A program made the translations under genes and the position numbers. 64,000 bases of DNA from Ruegeria sp. HKCCSA071 (GTDB taxonomy: Bacteria; Pseudomonadota; Alphaproteobacteria; Rhodobacterales; Rhodobacteraceae), in assembly GCF_017872555.1 (NCBI RefSeq), contig NZ_JAEDOX010000007.1, positions 1 through 64,000 on the forward strand, read 5' to 3'. A model generated the notes under the pieces. The model was given only the letters and a program-made list of their open reading frames with translations, was not told the DNA's origin and made no database searches. Shown piece by piece: positions 33,739 through 40,905 of this stretch. Positions within the stretch are counted from its first letter, which is position 1; each line of letters opens with the position of its first letter.

Positions 33739-34611
33739 ATGAAGGCCGCACTAATCGGACAAGGGATTTCTGGCTCCATGACGCCTGAGATGCACGAGGC
33801 AGAAGGTCGGGCGCAGGGCATCGATCTGAGCTACGGTAGGATCGACACTGCAAAAGAGCCATTTCGTGGAATGTCGGTCGCTGATTTACTGCATTATTCA
33901 GTTGAATTGGGCTGTGCGGCGGTCAACGTGACACATCCCTACAAAGCATCAGTCATTGATCATCTTGATGAGCTTTCCAAGACTGCTGAGGAGCTTCAAG
34001 CTGTCAACGCGGTGGTTTTTTGTAATGACCGAATGGTTGGCCACAACACTGATTACATTGGCTTCCACGGTGCCTTCGGAGAATTTTTAGGATCATCGAA
34101 GACTGAAACGGTTCTCATGTTTGGTGCTGGTGGCGCGGGCAGTGCAGTCTCTTTGGCTTTGCTTGATTCAGGTGTTCGAGATCTGGAGATCATTGATCCT
34201 GACTTCCACCGAGCGCAGGCGCTGGTCAGTCGACTAGAGGTCTTGCGCCCTTATGCAAAGATTCAGGGTTCCCCTTCGATTTCGTTGGATCGGATCGAAC
34301 TTGTGGACGGAGTGGTCAACGCAACACCACTTGGAATGGACAAGTACCCCGGAACAGTCATTGAACCATCCCTGTTGCGGGCCGATGCATGGGTGGCAGA
34401 TATCGTATATTTCCCGCTTGAGACACACCTACTGAGCAGTGCCCGCACAACTGGGTTGAAAGTGATGAATGGTGCTGGAATGGCCGTTCATCAGGCTGCA
34501 GCGTCTTTTGAAATCTTCACCGGCTGCACCGCCTCAATCAGTCGCCTTCAAAACGTTTTCGATTCACTTCGTCAGCAGCGCATGCGCGAGTTTAGAGGTG
34601 CAACGGTATGA
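33739..34611 (+). CDS. Shikimate/quinate dehydrogenase family protein
   Basis: The 290-residue AroE-like oxidoreductase has the catalytic Lys69 (NVTHPYKAS) and Asp105 (GHNTDYIGF), an NAD(P)-binding GAGGAGSAV near 137, and the substrate-binding stretch near residues 9-20 in variant form (GISGSMTPEMH instead of the usual HSxSPxxHN). In context it probably interconverts shikimate or quinate with the dehydro-acid used by the adjacent dehydratase, a catabolic role rather than aromatic biosynthesis. ATG 33739 lies 1 bp after the previous stop; it overlaps the next gene by 4 bp. Confidence 0.85.
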   Translation: MKAALIGQGISGSMTPEMHEAEGRAQGIDLSYGRIDTAKEPFRGMSVADLLHYSVELGCAAVNVTHPYKASVIDHLDELSKTAEELQAVNAVVFCNDRMVGHNTDYIGFHGAFGEFLGSSKTETVLMFGAGGAGSAVSLALLDSGVRDLEIIDPDFHRAQALVSRLEVLRPYAKIQGSPSISLDRIELVDGVVNATPLGMDKYPGTVIEPSLLRADAWVADIVYFPLETHLLSSARTTGLKVMNGAGMAVHQAAASFEIFTGCTASISRLQNVFDSLRQQRMREFRGATV

Positions 34612-35423
34612 CAAACGACGAGCAAGCAATCCGCCAATGGTGGCGTACCTCAATCATCGACATGAAACCCGGCAAGATCGCGTTTCGTGGCAACGCCATA
34701 GAGGACCTGATCGGGAAAGTATCTTTCCCGCAAATGATCTGGCTGATGGTGCGGGGCGAATTGCCCAGTGATGCGCAAGCACGCTTGTTCGAGGCTGCTC
34801 TGGTCGCAGGTGTGGATCACGGCCCGCAGGCCCCCTCGATCGCGGCGGCGCGCATGGCTGCCACCTGCGGGGTGGGTCTCAATAATGCGATGGCGACTGC
34901 GGTGAACATGCTGGGCGATGTGCACGGTGGAGCAGGTGAACAATGCGCAGAGCTGTATTATGATATCGCGGTCCGCATGGATGCGGGAGCTTCGCTGAAT
35001 GACGCTGTTCGGGATGGCTTGGACAGCTGGCACGAGACGTATGGCAAGATCGTATCTGGCTTTGGCCACCGTTTTCACAAGCCTGTCGACCCACGCGCAC
35101 CACGATTGATGCAACTTGTTCGTGATGCGGCGACAGAAGGTACAGTTTCTGGCTGCTTTGCCGATATCGGAGAAGAGGTTCAGTCCGAACTCGGTCGTCA
35201 ACGCGGTGGTCGGCCCATTGCCATGAATATCGACGGCGCAACAGCTGTGATCTTCTGCGAGCTTGGCTTTCCCGCGCCCTTGTCGCGGGGGCTGTTCTGC
35301 CTGTCCCGCTCGGTCGGAATACTCGCCCACGCTTGGGAACAGATGAACCAAGGTGGCCGCAACAAAGGGCCCATGCCCCCGAATTACTTACCCCTCTACG
35401 AAGACAGGAATGATGACACGTGA
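34608..35423 (+). CDS. Short citrate-synthase-like protein (citryl-CoA lyase type)
   Basis: The 271-residue protein belongs to the citrate synthase superfamily but is about 100 residues shorter than citrate synthase. The triad is retained: His106 (GDVHGGAGEQ), His154 (GFGHRFHKP) and Asp209 (NIDGATAVIF). Short members are annotated citryl-CoA lyase and are often found with other catabolic genes; they may cleave or form a C-C bond in a CoA thioester. Its place between a shikimate-dehydrogenase homologue and a Gfo/Idh enzyme is puzzling, since neither makes a CoA ester; the acylating aldehyde dehydrogenase at 39496 could supply one. Confidence 0.75.
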   Translation: MTNDEQAIRQWWRTSIIDMKPGKIAFRGNAIEDLIGKVSFPQMIWLMVRGELPSDAQARLFEAALVAGVDHGPQAPSIAAARMAATCGVGLNNAMATAVNMLGDVHGGAGEQCAELYYDIAVRMDAGASLNDAVRDGLDSWHETYGKIVSGFGHRFHKPVDPRAPRLMQLVRDAATEGTVSGCFADIGEEVQSELGRQRGGRPIAMNIDGATAVIFCELGFPAPLSRGLFCLSRSVGILAHAWEQMNQGGRNKGPMPPNYLPLYEDRNDDT

Positions 35424-36600
35424 GACATCGAAATCCTTCCGGGTCGGCCTTATCGGTTGTGGTCGTATCAGCGATATCTATTTAAAAACAATATCTAAAT
35501 TCTCAAGTGTCGAGGTCGTGGCTTGTGCAAGCCTTGATCCTTCGGAAAGCCGCGCCAAAGCGGATCAATACGGCATCGCCAAGGCCTGCACGCCAGATGA
35601 AGTGTTTGACGATCCAACGATAGACTGCGTTCTGAATCTGACAATTCCGGCGGCGCATGCGGAAATCAGTTTGCGCGCGTTGGAGGCGGGCAAGCATGTC
35701 TATTCCGAGAAGCCGCTGGTTATGAATCGAACGGATGGTAAGGCGATCCTGCACATGGCCTCTGAAAAGGGGCTCCTGGTCGGTTGCGCGCCCGACACAT
35801 TTCTGGGCGGTCGCTGGCAGACCGTTCGGCGCTTGATCGAAGAGGGTGCCATTGGCAAACCGACAGGGGTTTTTGCCCATGTCGGGACCCACGGGACGGA
35901 GCGCCACCATCCCAACCCGGATTTCTACTATAAGGCGGGTGGTGGGCCATTGCTGGACTTGGGCCCCTATTACCTGACCGCGATGATTTTTTGCCTTGGG
36001 CAAATTGACCGGGTCGCCGGAATGGCGCGGCGCACGTTCGACAAAAGGATGATCGAAAACGGCCCTCGCAGCGGCGAATGGATAGATGTCGAGGTGGACA
36101 CGCACTCTCTAAGCCTGCTGCAGTTCTCTTCCGGAGCAATAGGGTCGATGACCATGAGCTTCGACGTCTGGGACAGCGAAACCCCACGGTTCGAAATCTA
36201 CGGTGAAACCGGCACCATCAGTATCCCTGACCCTGACCCGGTTCACGGAGCCAACATCTTTCAGGGGGATGTCTGCTTGAAGACGCGGGACACCTCGCGC
36301 TGGTCTCATCAGCCTCGTCCAACTGGTCGCGAAGACTGGCAGGTGGTCGAAAACAAACACGGGTTCAATGAAGACAGCCGCGGGCTCGGCCTTTTGGATC
36401 TGGCCCTGGCGGCGCAAGAAGGACGCCAACCGCGCGCAAGTGGTTCGCTGGCCTACCATGTTTTCGAGGTGATGGACGCGATTGAGCGGGCACCGAAATT
36501 CGGGGCCTATCAGACAATAGAAAGTCGTTGCGCGGCTCCGGAGCCTTTGCCGGTCGATTTTCTGAACGGTGAGAGGAAGGAGTCGGCCCATGCCGATTGA
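35413..36600 (+). CDS. Gfo/Idh/MocA family oxidoreductase (second of three)
   Basis: About 395 residues with Rossmann motif VGLIGCGRISDIYLKTISKF near residue 11, conserved Lys in VYSEKPLVM near 97, and C-terminal GGGPLLDLGPYYLTAMIFCL. In this last motif a Tyr stands where many relatives have His (DxGxH), as in a recognised Gfo/Idh subgroup. ATG 35410 and 35413 are adjacent starts; both lie inside the end of the upstream gene. Its stop overlaps the start of the unrecognised 224-residue gene by 11 bp, so they are translated together. Confidence 0.82.
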   Translation: MTRETSKSFRVGLIGCGRISDIYLKTISKFSSVEVVACASLDPSESRAKADQYGIAKACTPDEVFDDPTIDCVLNLTIPAAHAEISLRALEAGKHVYSEKPLVMNRTDGKAILHMASEKGLLVGCAPDTFLGGRWQTVRRLIEEGAIGKPTGVFAHVGTHGTERHHPNPDFYYKAGGGPLLDLGPYYLTAMIFCLGQIDRVAGMARRTFDKRMIENGPRSGEWIDVEVDTHSLSLLQFSSGAIGSMTMSFDVWDSETPRFEIYGETGTISIPDPDPVHGANIFQGDVCLKTRDTSRWSHQPRPTGREDWQVVENKHGFNEDSRGLGLLDLALAAQEGRQPRASGSLAYHVFEVMDAIERAPKFGAYQTIESRCAAPEPLPVDFLNGERKESAHAD

Positions 36601-37264
36601 GACACTCGACTTTGCCCAGCCATTCTTTCGCGTGCAGCACATAACTGACGAGCGCAGAATTTCTATCGAGGGTCGCGCCATCGTCCTTAACCTTGGGGGA
36701 CGAAATCTCTCTGTCGAGGATCAGACCATTGCACCGCTTTCGTCTGTGATCGTGCAAGACAGCGCGTTTGACGGCGTGGAACGTGCAGTCATTGTCCACG
36801 GTTTCGACGCCCATGCCGATGACAACGAGTTGTTCGCAAAGGTGAAAGATACGTGGCCATCTGCTTTTGATATCCGCCAAGAGGAGCGTCTGCGCGGTGT
36901 CAGCCATTACATGTCGCCAAAAGTCTTTGTGGGTAATGTTGGACTGACCATGTACCATTCCGGCTCGGTCCCTTTGAATGTCGGATTGCATAAGGATCAT
37001 CCGTTCTGCCCGGTACCGGGGTTTCGCGAAGTGCATACTCAAATCGTAGGCTTCGGCAAAATGCAGCAATGCCGTGAGCGGGATGTTGAAACCCTTTACC
37101 TCGAAGAATTCATGGCCCCTGGCACGACGCACAAACCGATGTATGACGCCGAAGGCAACTATCCCTGGCATCAGTACGAGACGATTACCCCCAGCATTTT
37201 CATGGCGGTAGAAATACTACCCGAGGGGGTATGGGTCCCGAAAATGGAGGTTCAGAATGGCTGA
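36590..37264 (+). CDS. Unrecognised 224-residue protein, possibly cupin-like
   Basis: I do not recognise this family. The protein is acidic, without signal peptide or TM helix, and predicted rich in beta strands. Its second half has a loose pattern of metal-ligand-type residues: LHKDHPFCPVPGFREVHTQI near 138-157 and PGTTHKPMYD near 180, followed by YPWHQYETITP. The His-rich spacing recalls a cupin or bicupin isomerase such as IolB, but no diagnostic cupin motif is present. It overlaps the Gfo/Idh genes on both sides (11 and 8 bp), so its product probably acts stoichiometrically with them, for example as an isomerase or lactonase of the keto-polyol they make. Confidence 0.6.
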   Translation: MPIETLDFAQPFFRVQHITDERRISIEGRAIVLNLGGRNLSVEDQTIAPLSSVIVQDSAFDGVERAVIVHGFDAHADDNELFAKVKDTWPSAFDIRQEERLRGVSHYMSPKVFVGNVGLTMYHSGSVPLNVGLHKDHPFCPVPGFREVHTQIVGFGKMQQCRERDVETLYLEEFMAPGTTHKPMYDAEGNYPWHQYETITPSIFMAVEILPEGVWVPKMEVQNG

Positions 37265-38447
37265 GAGACTATTACCAGAAAACCTGAACTTTGATGGTCC
37301 TTTCCCCCGCTTGTCTCGCCGTTTGCGGTTAGGCGTTGTTGGCGGAGGACGTATCTCTGTCACGCAAGCAACGGCCGCGCGGATGACCGACCGGTGGGAG
37401 GTCGTCGCAGGAGCGCTCAGTTCTGACGCAGCTCGCAGTAAGGCGCGTGGGGCCGAGTGGTTCCTGCCGGCCGACCGGTGCTACGCGTCGTTCGAAGAGA
37501 TGGCACAGGCCGAGGCGGCACGTACGGATGGCGTAGATGCCGTCATGATCACTACCCCGAACCACGTTCATTTTGAAGGTTCCAAAGCGTTTATGGAGGC
37601 AGGTATTGATGTACTGTGCGACAAGCCCCTGACCAACGAAGTTGCCGAGGCCGAGGGGCTTGAGGAGATCGCCGCGCGCACGGGACAGGTCTTTGCCGTC
37701 GGATATGCGATGTCGTGCTTTCCAGTGATCCGGCAAGCCAAGCAAATCGTGGCCGACGGAGCTATCGGTAAAATAAACCAAATCCACGTCGAGTTCATGC
37801 AAGACTGGATGACGCCCGAAGATGTGGCTGATGCGCCTCATGTAAAGTGGCGGCTGGACCCCAAGATTTCTGGTCCAACCAGCTGTGTCGGCGATATCGG
37901 CACCCATGCCGCGCATCTCGCCAGTTTTGTCTCGGGCTTGCCCTTGACCGACCTGCGGGCCGAGTTTCATGTCTGCGGCGCGCCAAAGCCTTTGGAAGAC
38001 ACGGTGTTGATGTTCACTCGTTACCAAAATGAGGTTCCGGGAACTTTGATGGCAACACGACTTGCCCCCGGAAATCGGGGTGGGTTGCGGTTGCGGATCT
38101 TCGGGAGCGAAGGAGGTCTGGAGTGGGACTTGGAGAATTCAGAACAGCTGAAATTCAATCGGTTTGGTGAGCCGGATCGTATCATCAGCCGAGGTCACGG
38201 GCACGGTATGGGACCCGGTGCGGAACGTCTGATTCGTACCGCGCGCGGCTTTCCTGAAGGGATTATTGAAGCTTGGGCTAATCTTTATACTGAGTTCGCA
38301 ATGGCCGTAGCCGCGCGTCGGGATGGCGTAACCGTTCCGACCGATTGGCTTGCTTATCCCAGTGTCGAACAAGGCGCAGACGGTGTCCGATTCATTGACG
38401 CCTCTGTGCGCTCTCACCAGTCCGGAGGGGGCTGGGTCACTCTCTAA
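37257..38447 (+). CDS. Gfo/Idh/MocA family oxidoreductase (third of three)
   Basis: The 396-residue protein has an unusually long N-terminal lead (about 22 residues) before the Rossmann motif RLGVVGGGRISVTQATAARM, then the conserved Lys in VLCDKPLTNEV (Asp replaces the common Glu before Lys-Pro), and SCVGDIGTHAAHLASFV with the catalytic Asp/His. It resembles large myo-inositol 2-dehydrogenase-like or glucose-fructose-oxidoreductase-type members. It overlaps the previous gene by 8 bp and is followed by a strong terminator, so it closes the operon that starts at dctP. Confidence 0.83.
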   Translation: MAERLLPENLNFDGPFPRLSRRLRLGVVGGGRISVTQATAARMTDRWEVVAGALSSDAARSKARGAEWFLPADRCYASFEEMAQAEAARTDGVDAVMITTPNHVHFEGSKAFMEAGIDVLCDKPLTNEVAEAEGLEEIAARTGQVFAVGYAMSCFPVIRQAKQIVADGAIGKINQIHVEFMQDWMTPEDVADAPHVKWRLDPKISGPTSCVGDIGTHAAHLASFVSGLPLTDLRAEFHVCGAPKPLEDTVLMFTRYQNEVPGTLMATRLAPGNRGGLRLRIFGSEGGLEWDLENSEQLKFNRFGEPDRIISRGHGHGMGPGAERLIRTARGFPEGIIEAWANLYTEFAMAVAARRDGVTVPTDWLAYPSVEQGADGVRFIDASVRSHQSGGGWVTL

Positions 38448-38472
38448 GGCTCTGCCTACACGAATGTAAAAC

Positions 38473-38500
38473 ACGCCCGGGCCGTTGCCCGGGCGTTTTC
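38473..38500 (+). terminator. Rho-independent terminator after the third Gfo/Idh gene
   Basis: ACGCCCGGGC (38473-38482) and GCCCGGGCGT (38487-38496) form a 10-bp GC-rich stem with a 4-nt loop followed by TTTC. It lies 25 bp after the stop of the last gene of the TRAP-linked operon and is the clearest terminator in the window. Confidence 0.85.
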
Positions 38501-38534
38501 ATTTCCTTCCTAGCATTAAAAGTTGATATTTTAT

Positions 38535-38551
38535 AAAATACCAGATATTTT
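38535..38551. promoter_or_regulatory. Operator-like palindrome (AAAATACCAGATATTTT)
   Basis: Differs from the perfect palindrome at 28841 at two positions. A further half site GATATTTT (38525-38532) overlaps it to the left. It lies 50-66 bp before the TIM-barrel gene and just after the terminator, so it marks a second promoter of the cluster, presumably under the same regulator. Confidence 0.5.
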
Positions 38552-38600
38552 TAATAACGTGTGATGAAATAAGATTCGCAGGCACGTGGAGCTGTCGTTC

Positions 38601-39515
38601 ATGGTGAAACCCGAAGAGGCAGGCGCAAGCCCCTCTCTCTATTCTTTGGCGCATCTGACGCTGATTGGCTGTACGCCGCCCGAGTTGGTCTATATCGCCG
38701 CACGGGCCGGTTACGATGCCGTCAGTCCCCGATTTATTCCGATGCATGTGCCCGGTGAATTCAGTCAATCCCCAATCGACAAGGCACAGGTGCAGGCTAC
38801 CAAAACTGCTCTCACTACCACCGGTTTGAAAGTCCTTGATGTCGAGCTTGCGCGCATCACCGAAGATGTCGATCCGCGCAGTTTTGAGCCTTCGTTGGAG
38901 ATCGGTGGGAAACTCGGCGCCAAACGTATGATCATGAGCGCGTGGACCAACACCCGCGATGATCGTGATTTCCTGATCGACGTATATTCCGAGACCTGCG
39001 AACTGGCGGCGCCGTATGGTCTAACTGTGGACCTAGAATTTCCAAGCTTCTCTCGCTTGCGCACTCTGGATGAGGCGCTGGACATAGTCCGCGCCTCTGA
39101 TCAGCCGAATGGAGGTATTCTGGTCGATACGCTTTATCTGCACCTCAGCCGTGTGGATTTGGGAGAGCTCTTGCACGTCCCCTCAGACCTGTTTCACTTC
39201 CTGCATATCTCTGATTGCCTGCCCGGCATCGCCGATACGCGTGAGGGCATGATCCAACTGGCCCGTGATGCGCGGCTATATCCCGGTGAGGGATGGATCG
39301 ATTTCACCGGCATCATCGAACGGATGCCACCCGTCGACTATTCAATTGAACTGCCCAACCAAAGCCGCGTGGCCGAGTTGGGATATGAAGAACACGCGCG
39401 TCGCTGTCTCAGCCACGCCAAGCGAACATTCGGCGAGGCGCGGTCACAGCGTCGTATGCCCGATGCTGCAATTCCAAAACACCAAGAGGATCATCATGGG
39501 CAAAGAGCTCACTGA
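38601..39515 (+). CDS. Sugar phosphate isomerase/epimerase family TIM barrel protein
   Basis: About 304 residues of the xylose-isomerase-like / AP-endonuclease-2 family: SLAHLTLIGCTPPELVYIAA near the N-terminus, ELARITEDVDPRSFEPSLEI, the metal-binding Glu in VDLEFPSFSRL near 143, GGILVDTLYLHLSR, and FLHISDCLPG. Relatives include IolE/IolH-type dehydratases and isomerases. ATG 38601 follows GGAG; GTG 38586 is an alternative. The last 20 bp overlap the aldehyde dehydrogenase gene, and the C-terminal tail looks like an extension read into its ribosome-binding site. It probably acts on a keto intermediate produced by the Gfo/Idh enzymes. Confidence 0.8.
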   Translation: MVKPEEAGASPSLYSLAHLTLIGCTPPELVYIAARAGYDAVSPRFIPMHVPGEFSQSPIDKAQVQATKTALTTTGLKVLDVELARITEDVDPRSFEPSLEIGGKLGAKRMIMSAWTNTRDDRDFLIDVYSETCELAAPYGLTVDLEFPSFSRLRTLDEALDIVRASDQPNGGILVDTLYLHLSRVDLGELLHVPSDLFHFLHISDCLPGIADTREGMIQLARDARLYPGEGWIDFTGIIERMPPVDYSIELPNQSRVAELGYEEHARRCLSHAKRTFGEARSQRRMPDAAIPKHQEDHHGQRAH

Positions 39516-40905
39516 AAACGACTGCAACATGGCGGCCGACATGCTGGCACGCGCCCGCGCCGCCATGGCCGAGATCGAGGGTTGGGATCAGGGCAGGTTG
39601 GACCGCCTGTCCCAAGCAATCGCGTGGTATGCGGGGAACGAGAAAACCTTCACGCGCCTGGCCCAGCAAGGCGTGGACGAAAGCGGCATCGGAGATCGCG
39701 AAGGGCGTCCAGCGAAACGGTTCAAAATCCACATGGTACTGCGTGATGTCTTGCGCACGCCCTCGACGGGGATCGTCGAAGTCGACGAAGAAAAGGGGCT
39801 CGTGAAATACGCCAAACCTGCCGGTGTGATCGCATCCTTGATTCCCATGACTAACCCTGCGATGACACCGCCAGTGACCGGCGTGTCCGCCGCGAACGCC
39901 CGGAATGCGGTCATCTTCAGCCCGCACCCGCGAACCGCCCATACCACCTTTGAGATGGTCGAGGTCATGCGCGCAGCCTGCCGCGCCGCCGGTGCCCCCG
40001 AAGACCTATTCCAGTCGATCCGCAAACCATCGATCCCGTTAACACAGCACCTCATGGAGATTTGTGACCTGACACTGGCGACGGGTGGCAAGCCCATGGT
40101 CAAAGCGGCATATAGTTCAGGGCGTCCAGCCTATGGCGTCGGCGCGGGCAATTCATCCATTGTCATCGATGAGACAGCCGACTTGGACATCGCCGCTCAG
40201 AACACACGCATTTCAAAGACCTCCGACTTTGGGTCGGGCTGCTCGGCCGACGGCAACATCATTATCCAGCGTTCGGTTTACGACGATATGGTCAAGGCGC
40301 TGGAGGCCGAAGGTGGATACCTGTGTTCGGACGAAGAGAAGGCCATGCTCGAAGAGGTCATGTGGGACGAAAAGGGCAACCGCACGTTCCCGACCATCGC
40401 CTGTCCGCCTCAGCAAACGGCCAAGGTAGCCGGGTTCTCGATCCCAGAAGATCGCAAATTCCTGATGGTTGAAAATCAGGGGCAAATCGGGCCTCAGCAC
40501 AAGTTTTCGAAGGAAAAACTGACCACGCTGATGGCGCTATATCACTTCGACACATTCGATGACGCGCTGGAAACGGTCAGCCAGATCTACAACACTGGGG
40601 GCAAGGGCCATTCCTGCGGCATCTACAGCCACAATGACGATCACATCGACCGGTTGGCGCGCCTGGCTCCAGTCAGCCGCATGATGGTTCGACAGCCTCA
40701 GTCCAAGGCCAATGCGGGTGCCTGGACTAACGGTATGCCTATGACCAGCAGCCTTGGTTGCGGCATCTGGGGCGGAAACATCACCAATGAAAATGTCACC
40801 ATGAAACACATGATGAACTACACCTGGGTCAGCCGTCCGATCCCCGAGGATCGCCCCTCGGAGCAGGACCTGTTCGGTGAGTTCTACGGACAGGAGGTCG
40901 CGTGA
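39496..40905 (+). CDS. CoA-acylating aldehyde dehydrogenase (sulfoacetaldehyde dehydrogenase, SauS-like)
   Basis: The 469-residue protein matches the acylating aldehyde dehydrogenase subgroup containing SauS: KYAKPAGVIASLIPMTNPAM, GVGAGNSSIVIDETADLDIA, the catalytic Cys in TSDFGSGCSADGN near 251, GHSCGIYSHNDDH, and the C-terminal RPIPEDRPSEQDLFGEFYG. It should convert an aldehyde, NAD(P)+ and CoA to an acyl-CoA. GAGGATC precedes ATG 39496. Sulfoacetaldehyde is the characterised substrate of the name-giving member, but no sulfonate transporter, sulfite exporter or Xsc-type gene is nearby, so another short aldehyde is at least as likely. Confidence 0.82.
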   Translation: MGKELTENDCNMAADMLARARAAMAEIEGWDQGRLDRLSQAIAWYAGNEKTFTRLAQQGVDESGIGDREGRPAKRFKIHMVLRDVLRTPSTGIVEVDEEKGLVKYAKPAGVIASLIPMTNPAMTPPVTGVSAANARNAVIFSPHPRTAHTTFEMVEVMRAACRAAGAPEDLFQSIRKPSIPLTQHLMEICDLTLATGGKPMVKAAYSSGRPAYGVGAGNSSIVIDETADLDIAAQNTRISKTSDFGSGCSADGNIIIQRSVYDDMVKALEAEGGYLCSDEEKAMLEEVMWDEKGNRTFPTIACPPQQTAKVAGFSIPEDRKFLMVENQGQIGPQHKFSKEKLTTLMALYHFDTFDDALETVSQIYNTGGKGHSCGIYSHNDDHIDRLARLAPVSRMMVRQPQSKANAGAWTNGMPMTSSLGCGIWGGNITNENVTMKHMMNYTWVSRPIPEDRPSEQDLFGEFYGQEVA

